Source: Glandiceps talaboti
Lineage: Eukaryota > Hemichordata > Enteropneusta > Spengelidae
DNA length: 64,000 nucleotides
Assembly (NCBI RefSeq): GCF_964340395.1
Contig: NC_135552.1
Coordinates: 20,308,181 to 20,372,180 of the forward strand
Direction: 5' to 3'
Part shown: in pieces, positions 39,151 to 53,600 of the stretch
How the letters are laid out: each line of letters opens with the position of its first letter
Position numbering within the stretch: the stretch's first letter is position 1
Made by a program: the position numbers and the translations under genes
Notes under the pieces: generated by a model
Told to the model about the DNA's origin: nothing
Database searches by the model: none
What the model saw: the letters and a program-made list of their open reading frames with translations, nothing else

Positions 39151-40480
39151 TTGAAAGTCATGTCATGAAGTTTGATGTAGAGACTGTGTTTTCTTTTTTT
39201 CATCAACTGTTTGTGTCATATCAATGTTATTAGAGTTAATACCTAAAAAACTGAACAAAATATCAAGTTTATCTCTAAATATTATTTAGGTAAACAAATT
39301 GAACAATGTCTGGAGAAGGACACTGAACGAATTGTTTAAATGAAATTCTAAATTAAAAAAAATGTTCCATTACAATCTCTATTGTAACATATGGCATACA
39401 CCTAGGCTACAGTGTCACATGAATCAGATGCCTGTATGATGTATTCTTGTACTCTTTCATATATATATACCATACATGATAGTTTGGGTGGGGTCCTATA
39501 TTCCTTTATACCCTTTCTGAATCATAACAATGAAGCCATTTTTTTTAATTTCACTGATATTAGCCTTGTTTTATTCTACTCATTTAATTTCATAGCTATA
39601 TTAATATATTAATAACTATAGAGGTAGTTTAGTACCAGTGAAATACCCATGTTTTTATGCAAATTAGTGCACGTATGTTTGGCTGCAGGCCAACCTGTTC
39701 ATGATCCCTTCTTTTGTGGTGGAGCTTGTGACAGGGTCACATTTTTAATTAACTGTTAATTGTTATTAGTTGCTATCCTAAATGTAAGATAATACGTACT
39801 GGACAATACGTGATGAATTACACAATAAATACTGTGTTATATGGTAGGTTTTAGAGCCCTACTTTGCATTTACTCTGTTTTCATTTATAAACAAAATTAT
39901 AGTAAAGGGATATTATATCTCACACTGAAGTGCATTTTAACATCAAAGGTCACAATGTACAATGGACATACAATACCCAATAACAGTGGCTCACATCAAA
40001 TATGTGACAAACATACAGAAATAATATTCCTAGTAAAAATATGACAAAAATATGATTTTATAAAACCATAAAATATGTTAGAGCCAATACGTTACATTTG
40101 TGCAATGCGTCTGAGGCAAGAAATGCTAATTAAAGATATTTTGTATATATACAGTAACTGAGTGACAATCAAATGGAATGTCCAACAAGTTTCACGTCTA
40201 TTAATCAGACTTCACTTGCAGAAATTGATAATTAAAAAATGTTTCATTGCATATTTTCATAATTTTGTAGATTGAAAATGGAGAATTCATCAAAGCAATA
40301 TCTGAAATATGCCTATCATGTATGGCAGCTTTGTGATGTATGGTATTGATTACAATACATAAACTGTATAGGTTGTATGTGTACCATTTTAATTTTTTTT
40401 TTTACTTCTACATTTTATAGGTCACTGGTCATTAAAAAGCTTCCTGTAATAAATACTCAAATATTGATAAAGCCATGTAC
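39151..40480. other. spacer, nothing recognised
   Basis: AT-rich sequence with no coding exon, inverted repeat or RNA gene that I can support. Confidence 0.5.
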
Positions 40481-40481
40481 A

Positions 40482-40654
<173 letters not shown>

Positions 40655-41300
40655 GCACACAACACGGAGACATACATATATATAGTGAGGCAGACAGACA
40701 GAGACAGAGACAGACAGGCAGAGATAGAGAGAGAGATGTTGTGCTTCAGTTGGACGCTAAAATTCGTAATACATGTGGTACCAAGTCTTTTTTCCTACTA
40801 AAATGCAAGAGTGATATTTGTGACACAGTTTTACTTTAGGTACTATACATTACCATGATTAGTACTGAAATCTTTTGTTTTTATATATACAGCAACTTGT
40901 CAAGGCGATTATCTGACAAGAGTGATACTGATAGTGTACAGTTCACGGTCCATACAAAGCTCAAAGGGACAATACTATTGCTTAGATGGTTGTTTTCCAA
41001 GGGAATTATCAAACGAACCCTGCTACTATTTTATCAGTATACTCTTTATATCACAATATAAGATAAGTGTTCTTTCCAAACGATAGGGGAAATATATTTA
41101 AGTCAAAACATTTAGCCCGTAGACAAGGAAACAACGATCTAACTTCTAATACAACACGACCCTACGAGTCACCTTTGAGACATATATTTGCAGCACCTAT
41201 GAAAACGTGAAAACAAAAGCAGACAATACTTACCACCATTACGGGTCGGTGTCAGCCTGGCGGTATGCTGTATGCACTCATAATGAACTATTTTTACATG

Positions 41301-43535
41301 ATCTATATCATATGGCCGGGCCCCTACTCTCGATCTTTACTCTGCTCGCTGTACACTTCTATTTTTCGCCTTGAAAAGGACGCCACCAACGACACAAGTG
41401 AAATTTTCTGATGCCTCATAAAATATTGAAAGTACATACATGCATGTGTAACTCCAAACATGTACACCATATTCATAGCTTTGTTTTGAAAATAAAAACA
41501 TTCGCCTTTCTTCAGGTAGGAGGAAAATCAAAACATTCAAACAAAAAGAATGAATTGTCATATTGATTTCGTGTCGATCAAACAAAAAAAATTCTGCAGG
41601 AAAAAGTCATTACCACCGAAAAAAGTAGAATAAACAAACATATCAAAAATTTATACTTATGATTATAATACCCCGTTTACGGCACTGAGAAACGAAATAT
41701 ACCGTAAAGCAGGCTAACTTTATATCGAACTACTAAGTCTAAATCATGAATAAAAACTGAAAAGTGGCGGTTGATCGTCAGTGGGAACATTCTCACAATT
41801 TGAACTTTAAATAAACCCTGGAATGAAAAAAAGAACAAAAACAAGAACAACAACTCGAAATCAAAACAAACGTTACAATTATGGCCGCTATAGCTATATC
41901 AATATTTATTTTTCTTTTTTATTCATTCATTTACTTCGAGAACGTGCTCATAAAAGTGCATATAAAACACATACAAAAGACAAAGTGAAATACGACAAAA
42001 ACACAAGAGACAGTCTAGGTAACATGAACAAGTGAAAGGAAAGGTTATACTGAAGAAAGAAGCCAAAAATTCCAGACACTGTCAATTAAAAGTCAAAAAC
42101 AATCTCTAAGGACAACAGCCATATATTTGCTATCCCTGATTACAGTCGGTGAATAATAAGTTGTAGCTTTAATTTTGTTTTGTGCGCTGCTCTGAACTAA
42201 ATAAAACACTTAGTGATCGATAGCCTAGCCTTTTATATTTAGTTAACGTTATTGTTGATACATTTTAATATTCAGTACTTTTTGTTGTTTTTTTGATATA
42301 ATATTTGTCTTATTTTTTTTTTACAGTATAAGTATTAGATGGATGTGTGCCGGAAATCGACAAGCCAACCAGCCAGTTGCCTGTAAACTGATATAGCCCA
42401 GAGGTTTGGCATAATGTAAACCGTGACTCTAGATCATGGCTCGACATAGTCCTGCTTGCATACGGAGTAATCCGGGACTCGATTCTGACAATTGTCCCTC
42501 AGAGTCAAGTCAGTAATATAGACTCGTGCACCGTCTGTAAGCAGGACTAGGCTCGACCGATGAACTATCAAGTCAGATTTGCTAAATCTGTCTGAGCTGC
42601 TTTCCATCTGTTTGAAAATCTAAGGTTAGAAGTTCCATTTATATTATTAAACCACTTTGATAAAACTGTCACAATAAAACATACATTAACGAAAGAAATT
42701 TTCAATCTATACTGTCAACACTTTAAACAACTCCCATAAGTTGAACTCAATACTGTAAATGTATTCAATGCAAAATTTGTCGGAATGACAACATAGCCTG
42801 AGGATGCATGTGTCAGGCGCACGTTAATATTATCAACAGGAACAGAAGACATTTGTACATAACTCACAAATTACTGTTGTACATTTCACAACAGCTGATT
42901 ACAGAAATATGACAACTTCGTGTAGTACCTGCTAGCGCGACTTATTTCTGTAGAAACAAATGTTTGTATCATTCTGAAAAACACAACATGATTTACAGCA
43001 AATGTCTGCAAGATTGCATTCTATGGTGTCAATAAGTGTTGTGGCTTGAATACAACAGTACACATAATATTCACCTTCATATACTTATTGCACTATTAAA
43101 TCATAACATCTGAATTTACAGGGACGGTTTTCACCTACAATATCATATTGTTATATTTGAAGACCAGGTTGGTGAAAGAGGATTGTCTAAGTGTGCAGAT
43201 TACAGTGACTCAACTGCACTGCTGAAGAAAGTAATACTATTACTAGAATTTAATATAAGCTGATAATTCGTTTCGTATGTTGAAGGCAACTTCAGTTGAA
43301 ACAGGTTATTTTGTTAGGTGTGAGAAATTAAATCTGTGAGATCATGACCGTTTGGGAACTATCTTGTGTTATTCAACTAATTACTCACAAGATATTTATT
43401 GCTGTGGTACTCCGAAAAAATGACTCTGAACCCGTTTCCTACATCAGACCAGATATATTTCATTTTCATCCTTTTTAATGGGTGGAATTGTTTATTGGTG
43501 ATAAAACAACTACGGTAGTAAATGGTAACACCCTT
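41301..43535. other. spacer upstream of MOB3, one MITE
   Basis: No coding exon recognised. It includes the small MITE at 42449-42547. Confidence 0.5.
42449..42547. mobile_element. 99-bp TA-flanked MITE, GTCCTGCTTGCA ends
   Basis: GTCCTGCTTGCATACGG on the left pairs with CCGTCTGTAAGCAGGAC on the right (15 of 17), each bounded by TA. GGCTCGAC occurs directly outside both ends. Confidence 0.8.
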
Positions 43536-43732
43536 CATTCACTCACTCACTCACTCACTCACTCACTCACTCACTCACTCACTCACTCACTCACTCATTC
43601 ATTCATTCATTTATCCATCCATCCATCCATCCATCCATCCATTCGTTCGTTCATTCATTCATTCATTCATTCATTCATTCATTCATTCATTCATTCATTC
43701 ATTCATTCATTCATTCATTCATTCATTCGTCT
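43536..43732. repeat. (CTCA)n-(ATCC)n-(ATTC)n array at the MOB3 promoter
   Basis: Three tetranucleotide motifs in sequence, each one or two substitutions from the next. The array ends about 210 bp before the MOB3 start codon. Confidence 0.95.
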
Positions 43733-43904
43733 ATTTGTATGACAGGCAAATTGCATCTGGTACTCGCAAAATTATTAAAAGGGTGGTTGGTTACTGTAAA
43801 CAGGCACTGTACGAAAACTTTGAAGGCAGCTGATACAGTGATAGAGCCGAGTGATCGAGAAGCTTGGAGGGTGATCTCGATGACCATTTCGATGACCCAG
43901 CTAC

Positions 43905-43918
43905 TGACGCATGCGCAG
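43905..43918 (+). promoter_or_regulatory. NRF1-like site in MOB3 5' region
   Basis: GACGCATGCGCAGT matches the palindromic NRF1 core (GCATGCGC), 25-37 bp before the MOB3 ATG. Such sites are typical of housekeeping promoters and 5' UTRs. Motif match only. Confidence 0.5.
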
Positions 43919-43941
43919 TTACCATTACCAAGATTACCAAG

Positions 43942-46900
43942 ATGGAGGGGTTCGGCAAGTTCTTTCAGCGGGACAAGGTAACTATTTAACAAAATTTACA
44001 TATTTACTGGTAGTTATTTTCGATAAAACATTACCTATTTGAAATTCAAACGTTTATTTGTCAGAAATCTCGAGTTTTATACCAAAATATCTCTAGATTT
44101 GTTCATTAACTTTGTGTGATGTGTGCCTCGACCACTTCCTGAATTGCAAACCATACATGTACTGTATTACTGTCAATGTGTTTTGAAAACCAAGTTAGCA
44201 CGTTACTATCAAAACACTCGATCCAACATTTTCTTACGTGAAACAAAAAAGAAGCAGATGGTAATTTCCAAAACCCGAACGAATATGCGTTCATTCTTAA
44301 GCTATTGTGACTTCATGAAAATGTCATTGTTTAAGATTTGCAGACAAATTTGCAACATGCACTTCTCGATCGCGTGACGACAGTTGACGTTTGTGGCTAC
44401 GAACAACACTACAGTTTTTAGGTCACAGTCAAATACACTTGCATGGTGACCATAGTTAACGGTGTTGTGGGTTTCGAACAGAACGGGGAGTTTCAAGGAT
44501 CAAGTCTTAATCCGTTGTATCGAATTTGTTTCATATATGATTTAAACTTTGCTAACTCCACGAGTAAATATGCATTGAAGACGGAAGTACACGATTGTAA
44601 CTATTATGATCAAAGTGCATGGTAAACACACGTGATATGCAGTGATAAATTTACACAAGTCGCCGGATTGAATATGTTGATGTGGATAGAACCAAGGTCT
44701 GCCTGTGGTGTACCACACCTGTTGTAATCTTTCACTGTCATTATTCACTGTAGTCTGCCAAATGTAAAGAATTTTGTACATTTTGTAATCTGCCAAATAT
44801 GTGCCTGTTTTTTATGATTTCGGTGTACTCAGAAATATTGTTTATGAGAGTGTCAGTTTAATGCACTTTGAAAATGATATTTGAAGGCTACAGTTTTATG
44901 CAGTGAATCACATTATGTTCAGTTGACCATTTTGTGGTCATATCATTACCACACAAAATGTCAACACACCCCTTTCATGCCCCCAGGAAGTAACAATGGA
45001 AGTGAGTTATACAATAGTGGTGATTTCCTCTGTCTTCACCAACAAATCTATCATGATGTGCCGAATTACTAGGAAATCAATTGTCAGTGTGTATTTCTGG
45101 CCTTCTATCTAAATGACAATACATTTATTATGGTGTATGAAATCAAGCCTTTACAAGTTGTTAGTAACTCTGACAAAAACATTTCGCAAACGTTTGGGGA
45201 AAATGTCGGCCGTGTAACTTCCTAATCCAGGGATGTTTCTAATTGCATCAAAAAGGATGAAGTTAGGGAGGAAGTTAGTAAAAAAATGAAGCAAAGTTAG
45301 CCATACATCATGTGTTTATAAATTTAAAGATAATGGTAGGGGAAGTGTGCAAGACCGAACAGCACAGAAACCCTAAATCATTGTAAATGTACATGTTGTA
45401 TCATAGACCCTACACTAATGTGTGACTTGTAGCAGAGTAATTAATAATATGCTAGTCATCATTCAGTAACACGGAAATCCTAAATATACAGTTGTGATGG
45501 GATCATTCATTTAGTAATACCATTATCAATTATATAATCATTGACAAGCAAAGTGCAACATTAACCAGTGGTTCTATTTTTGATTACTGATATAAGTACG
45601 TGAATTCCCAAAGTACATGAGTTTCCCTCATTTCACCAGAGTTCTCAATGCACACATTACCTAGCTGTTCACCTCACCATCACGGTTACATTTGTAAAGA
45701 TGGTGAGCAGGTATAAAGCAACCAAAGATCAGTTAGTGCTCTACATGTAATCATTACTCTTGGATTTTTTATTTTTTTTTTTTTTTTTTTTTTTTTAAAA
45801 ACCAATAATGAGGTGTAAGATAGAGCTAAAATAAGAAAATTTTATCAGATTTAACCCCCTCCCCCCATAACATTGCTACTGTGTCTCCAACTATTAAACC
45901 AATCATCTGAAAAAATGTAAAAATTTGATTAGAGTTGTCCTTTCTGTTCAATAACTCTCAAGTCGTAACAATAAAACTGAACTTATAGGATCAGGAAGGA
46001 GGATGGATTTTATCAGATTGCCTTTCTCTTTCTATCATATTTTGTTCCTCAAACCATGGCAGACACTTTGGCAGTAATAATTATGCATTGATTATACGCC
46101 ATTATATGTAACAGCTGACTTACCAGAATAGATTGTATGTTAAGAATTTAGCTAATGAACCAACAAATAAGACAGCAAACATGAAAGTAAGCTTGTTCCA
46201 TTTATTTATAAAATGTTCTTGTGTATAGACTAATTTTCATAGTATAGTGGATGTGTTGTGAAACAGTGAAAGTGAGATAGGAAATGAGTCATAGCACACC
46301 ACAAGTTAGAGGAAACCCATGACATGGCAAACACATGTGGTACAACATTGTTCATTGTCTGGGTTTAAGTTACAGTGTACAGACTACAGAGAATCCATTA
46401 TTCTGCTTTACTAAAATGAGACCCCTTTCTTGGAATTGATACTGAATTCATGGCCTAATGTCAAGATCACAGTCATGATGTAGTTGACACCAGTCAGTGA
46501 CAGTACTACTAGTACAAGTACTACAGTACAATACATACATGTATATGATTTATCCCAATGTATATGTACAGTCAATATTAGTCTGTCATCTGAAAGGCTC
46601 TAATGACAACCAATTCTTGTGGATCAAAGTGATAACGATGTGTTTCCTTGTACATGGCATCTAATCTCAAGATAATCTAGTACTATTTGTGGCATCTAAT
46701 CTCAAGATAATCAAGTACTATTCAATCACAATATAGTCTAATACTATCCATGGCATCTAATCTCAAGATACTATCTTAGTCTAGTGCTATCTGTGGCATC
46801 TATTCTAAAGATAATCTAGTACTATTTGTGGCATCTAATCTCAAGATAATATGGTGCTATCCATGGCATCTAATCTCAAGATAGTCTAGTACTATCAGTG

Positions 46901-49900
46901 GCACCCAGTGTGCCCTCTAAGCCAATTTGATGTGCCACTGATGCACGCAATTTCTGTTGACAGCAAAATTTGGTGTTCATCTATCTCTTACTATGTGGTG
47001 ACTCACAAGAAATGCCAGTTTTTCTCATTTTGCCCCACAACAACATAATTTGGCTATCATTAGAGGGCACACTGAGTCTGGTGGCATCTAATCTCAGGAT
47101 TGAGGCCAGAGAAGATTTGTGATTCGATACTACATAGTATTACTACAGACTAGAGATGTTTCATGATTTGATACTACGGTAGCTTCTAGACTACAAAGTG
47201 CTTGAAATTGTGTATAAGTGGCATGTCAATTTGACACACTCTAGTTAATACTATTTATTACGATGCCTGAAGTGACCAATACTTTGTGTGTATTCAGTGA
47301 AGTGTTCTATTCTTTGTACTTTTTGTTTTCTATTCTGTAGTGCATACTTACTAAAGAACACTTCTAACACTACTTGCAGGAATGTAGGGAATTTTGTCTT
47401 GATGTGTGTATATTTGTTTGATGTATCATTTTCTTGTTTTCAAATAACATACCAACAAATAGATAAGATAAATAATTACCAAAGTAACATACATTAATGA
47501 TGCACATGTACTTATACACATTTCCATGTATACGTTTATTGTATAAACGTACTGAATACCAGTGATCAATTATGTTGCTGGGTTTTAAAATTTCTAATAT
47601 TTTAGGTAACTTACAAATGTACACAAAAACCTTTGATGTTGATACAGGATTGCTTACACATGTGACAAGTGAAGCCATACAAATGCACACTATAGCATTG
47701 ACATAGGAGAGTAACTTTGTACATATCAGAAAATATACAATGTAAAATTGACAGATTGTAATGTGTGGCATGATGTTTATTTTGAGTCCAAAGGTCAGCA
47801 TAGGTCATAGGTCAAATAATGTAACTCTAATGACTATAGCCTATGAAAACAATGCATGCATTGAGCTTTCTATAATGCTATACCTTGTTGGTAATTTGAA
47901 TCATGGAAGGGAAACTTTTAGAATTTGAGTGTAGTGGGACCCCATTTTGTCACTAAATCAATGTACATTTTTGTATTCAAAAACATTAATGTGATTTATG
48001 CAAATGTAATAACATTGATTTTGACTCTAATTGCATTTTTAATAATTGCCATTTAATAAAATAGTTTGTTGGTCACCACCAATAAATTATACACAGTTAT
48101 GGTAATGGACTATCAATAGTTGATCACATTTCATTTGGAGAACTAAGCTGGAATAAATTATGATATTTGAATCCGCTTTTTTGTTATCATAAGAGAAAAA
48201 TATGTCATGTTTTTGATGCTTGGTATGTAGAACTTTGCAATGTATTTGCTTAAGATCAGTTCCAACATTGCTGTATCTGAAAACATACAATACTTCTCTC
48301 TGTTATTTTGCAAGATTTGGAGCGGCAAAACCCTGGGGGACTCTAAACGTAGTAATTAAGTACGACCTACATTTGCATTCAACAAAAATAATGTAGTTTG
48401 TCTGTGAAAAGATACATGTTACTGCAAATTAATGATTTTGTCAAGTTTTTTCTTGTCTAATCTGTGTTATACAACCTATTCTACTTGTAATAATTCATAA
48501 GGCTTTTCATCTCTGTGATCAAGGATAAATGGCAAGCACATATTTGAGAAATTGCCAAAATGTTACGATGTAAACACACTGACTCTATTCATCAATGAAA
48601 ATAAAGATATCTCATTCAGCTCAGCTGTTAAAGACAGTGCCAAAATGTTCAGATGTAAACATACTAAATTTATTTATCACTGAATGAAAATAAAGATGCC
48701 ACCCAGCTGTCAAAAACCCTCACCGTGGCAGAGTCGTCATCATCTCCCAGCAGAGCAAGGTACAAATCTGATGCTAAACCTCTAACTTTAATTGATGTAG
48801 TTTCTTAACCTGCTTGATATTAAAATGAAAATAAAATTGTTAACTTTTTCAGATGTTGTCAAATCTATCTCACACCAGTAACCAAACTCTGGTAGTAATT
48901 ATTTTAGTTTCTATAAGTCAACTGACTCCATCCACAGGAGGGTGGACACTCCCTTCATTGTCTTAGACAAGTAAATGGCTTCACAATTTGTGATATATCC
49001 TTTTGAGCCACTGAGGAAAAAATCATAGTTATAAAGGTCTATTAAGTCTAATTCTCTTTTTACTCTCACATTGTGAATTAGAAACAGGGAAGAAGTAGAA
49101 TTATCTGATCACTGGTTATTGAGTTTAAATAAATTGACACATAATTTGAATGGCAAAAAGTACATTTTAAATTTCTGTGAGTTAGGGTTGAAACTCATCT
49201 TCACTGACAAGTTACAGTTGACTATATTTGATCAATATCTGAATGGTAGTGTGGTTATTTATATTACTTGTTTGCAATAACGTAATTAACACATATTTAT
49301 TTCATTAATGAATATTTTGAATTTCAGCCATCTCATTAATCAAACATGTTTAACTTGTTTCTAGACAATAAAACCAAGGTCTAAAGTCAGCAAAAATATT
49401 TTTTTTTTCAACAGAAATAGCCTCTGAACGTGCATCTCATCTTTGATTTTATGCTTGTAAAAGTTTTATACCATAAGTCAGTTTAGCAAAAATACATTGC
49501 TGCTGTGTATCTGGTTGTCCTCCTCCTCTAGTTTTCTGATTTGACCCCCAACCCCAAAACTTACTGAAAACCCTGTATAGTAAGGGAAGAAGGTAGCTGA
49601 AGTTGACTCTTCTTTTAACCTCAACTGAATTCACAGTAAATGACTTATTGACCTTGTTCAGTACAGACTCTGAACGTTGTGTCAAAGTCAAATTGTTGAC
49701 TGTATTCATTTTGTATGATTTTAGACTTTCAGGCCAAAAAAGAAGTTTGAGCCAGGAACTATGAGATACCAATTACATAAAAAAGCCCAGGCTTCCCTCC
49801 AAGCAGGATTGGATTTGAAAGCAACAGTTCAGTTACCTGCTGAAGAAGATCTACATGATTGGGTTGCTGTGCATGGTAAGTAGATATGCTATGATACAAG

Positions 49901-50643
49901 AACATGGTGTTTTTTACAGTTCTTTTCAGAGAAGCTTGCCCAAGCTGTTAAACTAACTATCAAGATCAGTGAGTCTGATCACAGGGCTTCATGTTGAGAT
50001 AGACACCATAAAGATAACACTTACCCAGTGTGGACTCTTTTATCTAGTTATGGATATAAACAGTAACTGTATGAATGAAACAGTTCAGTTAGCTGCTGAC
50101 CATTGATTTTATTTGAACTTCAAGAAATTATATCTCATGTCTATTGTATTTGTAATAGTGTACATGTTGTTACTGTAAATATCATTAACTAAATAAAGTG
50201 TTGACACTGGGTAAGTGATGTTTTTGTGTTATCTTTTTTGTGTCTATCTCAACATGAAACCTTGTGATCAGTTTCACTGATAGTTCATTTAATAGCTTGG
50301 GCAAGCTTCTTCAAAAAGAACTGTATATACATGTAAAACTGTGTAAAAATTGTCAGGGCAAGCTGAGCAGCTGTTGAATTCTTCAGATATGATAAACAAA
50401 TCAGTGTTTTGATAAGGATGGTTTGAATCTGTGGAGATAATTAGTAGGGGATAGAATATGATATTTTAGTGTGTTGGTACTCTCATAGGTCAAAGGTTTT
50501 GTTGTGCTCTGATAAGGTCAAAGGTGAGATTTCACTTCATGTCAGAGACTGAATTGTGTATATGATTTTGAAATATATTATTTTAGCTCAGGTTTTGTTT
50601 TCATATTTGAGTTGATATTTGCAATAGCTTAACTTTGGTGATA

Positions 50644-50679
<36 letters not shown>

Positions 50680-53600
50680 ACTGTCACACACTCAAATGCT
50701 TTAAGCTCTTTACGACAAGGAATATTATTACTGTGCTACATATCACACAAAAACATAATAGTAAATTACTTTGTAGTCACAGAAGCAGGAATAGTTCATC
50801 TTGAACTTGCTTCAAAACAGTATTAAATATGCTTATAATAGTAAATTACTTTGTAGTCACAGAAGCAGGAATAGTTCATCTTGAACTTGCTTCAAAACAG
50901 TATTAAATATGCTTATAATTGTTTATGCATATAGTCATACAAAGGTTGAAGAGTTAGTTAATCATTTCTAGAAAATCCACAAAAAATGTCATAGCTGTGT
51001 GTATATACACATATCTGGAAATTTTCACTAAATACTCATTTTTGCTTGTTTCATTTGAAAACAAAAACTCAAAATCAAGTAGTGACTAAAATGCCGCCTT
51101 GTATATGAATACCATATACCAGTCTGGTAATTAGTAAAAATTAACCTTTGAGAACTAGCTGAAGACTGTAACATCACAAAATTTTCTAGTGGTGAAAATA
51201 TCTAGGTTTATGTAAGAAGATGTAATACTGGACTTGACAACTCATTCGTGTCAATGACTGTCATAAATCATGCCAGCCTTGACTACTGTTCAGGACCTTT
51301 CATCATGTTAAAAATTTTCACTTTGATAAAATAACTATAGTTGTGGTCCACTAAGACAACATTTTTGTGAATGGTAATTTGTGTCTCCAAATGTTAATTC
51401 ATGTACCAAGTTGAAGAATTTCACTTAATGCCTTTTTTACGATTTTTTGGGAAATATTAAATATATAAGTATGTAATCACTTCTGTGGTCACTTTTCTGA
51501 GAACAGGATGGGAGTGTCAAATGTCACTGTCAGCTCAGTTACATGTAAAACAACTTCATAGTAAAGGAAGTGTCTGACCCTGCTTAATGCACACCTCATA
51601 ATAGTCATCAATAAGAATTTAAGAAGGAAATACCCCCCCCCCCCCCCCTTCCATCCTTCAGGCAAACCTTTACAGTCACTGAGTCACTGATCAAAAGCTA
51701 GGAAAGAAATGTTTCTACCTGACCTTAGGAACTTCACTGATTATTCTATTGAGAGAGTGATGAATACTTCTTGACTTCATTTTGACATTGAATGAAAAGT
51801 AATTTTCATTTTATCTAGAGATTACTTAGTAATTAATAGGGTAGGTGTCCCTGACAAGTGTTAAAAGTACACATGTACCTATAGACAGTGGAGAGGACAC
51901 TGTATGAGGTACCATGGTTGCACAGCACTATGATTGTCCTACACCTAAACATGATATGGATTGGGATAGCAATGACCCATGGTGTGCAGCATGTGTGTTC
52001 CAGGTGGCATGTGTTGATGATATACCATATGGTACATTTGTACAGTGTATAATATTGATATGTACCACTTGCATTGATTTGGTCAGAGGGATGGTGACTT
52101 ATCAGGCAATCCCACATCATGTTAATAGGAAGAGTAAACAAAACTTTATTGATATTAAATTTGGTAGATGTTGCAGCAGTGAATAACTAAAAATATAATA
52201 ATTGAGATAAACAAGGTATTGTTATGTACACATTCACTGCAATGATTTAAAAATAACCGTATCTATATCCAGCACCCAGCTGTTCAGATGCAAGTATAGC
52301 ATAATCTAGTATCTAACCGATTTAATATATACATATACATGGAAAATGGAGGTGGGGACTGCAAAGTTTCAAGTTAGGTACATTGTACATTGCCATACAG
52401 GACACAAAAATGTAACATTTTTAATTAGCCAACATATGGTAGATGGCTGGTTCCCATTTAATTCATGGCTGTGAATGACTGCTTGCAGAGATCATGTATG
52501 ACAGATACAACAAATGCACCCTTGGTTACAAGGCCATGACATTTGGCTCCTGAATGTGCCCTTTGTAGAAAATAATCTGAAGTCCAATAGTGTTTTGAAT
52601 TTATTAAATCAAATGATTTTGACTTTTTATGATCAAATTTTTTATAAGTTATGTCAAGTCATTGTAATTATTAAAGAGCATACCGAACAAGAGTTCAACA
52701 TATCGAAAATAACAATTTTCACTTTTTATTCACAGTTGTTGATTTTTTCAACCGTATAAACCTCATATATGGAACAGTCTGTGAATTCTGTGACAGAAGC
52801 ACATGTCCAACTATGTCAGGAGGACCCAAGTAAGTGTAAATATATTTTGGAAGACATTTTTCTGATTGGAACATTTCTTGTTTACTATGCATGGTCTCCA
52901 AACTTATTTTGAAAAAAGTCTAAAGGTATTTAGATAATTATATCCTGATATATGTCTGACGAACCATTTATCAAAAGTTAAACTTCAAATCAAGTTTGTA
53001 CATGCTATAAGTTTACTATATACCACAGCATAAACTCTAGCATATGTTGATAATAAATACATTTACAGCACATACTTATGTTATATGATTATTTTTTTGA
53101 TAGGTATGAATACATGTGGTGTGATGGGGTCAAGTACAAGAAGCCAACCGCTGTACCAGCTAACCAGTATATATCATTACTCATGGAATGGGTAGAATCA
53201 CAGATCAATAATGAAGATCTATTTCCCATCAATGTTGGTAAGTGAAAGCAGTACTTGTAGAAAGTCTAGTTATACTTGAGTATTGTATATATATAGTATC
53301 TAAACTGAAACTTCAACATAAGGTCACTTTGTACTAATCATGCAAACTGTGTCCATCATACAGTAAGTTCTAGCAGCTTTATTTTTTGATTTACTTACAA
53401 CTCTGAATAAACAAGATCAAAGACAAATTTCAGCAATGCTCCTCTTGGATGAAAGTTAGAATTGCAAGATTCTCTGTTTGAGGGCGTTTTTCAAGATGAG
53501 TTTTACTCACCAAGAGTCGAAGCCTTAAACTGAACATCAAAAAATCACAAAGTGTACTAGTCTATACTCTAATTGAATGGAAGCAATATTAAAAAGAACT

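Noticed and set aside
38481-39206. 241-codon Ser-Ile-His-Pro-rich frame on the minus strand
   Set aside because: Translation of the GGAT array; no flanking coding sequence.
43739-43981. 80-codon plus-strand frame overlapping the MOB3 start
   Set aside because: It is in a different frame from the MOB3 N-terminus and ends just after the exon 1 donor; no recognisable content.
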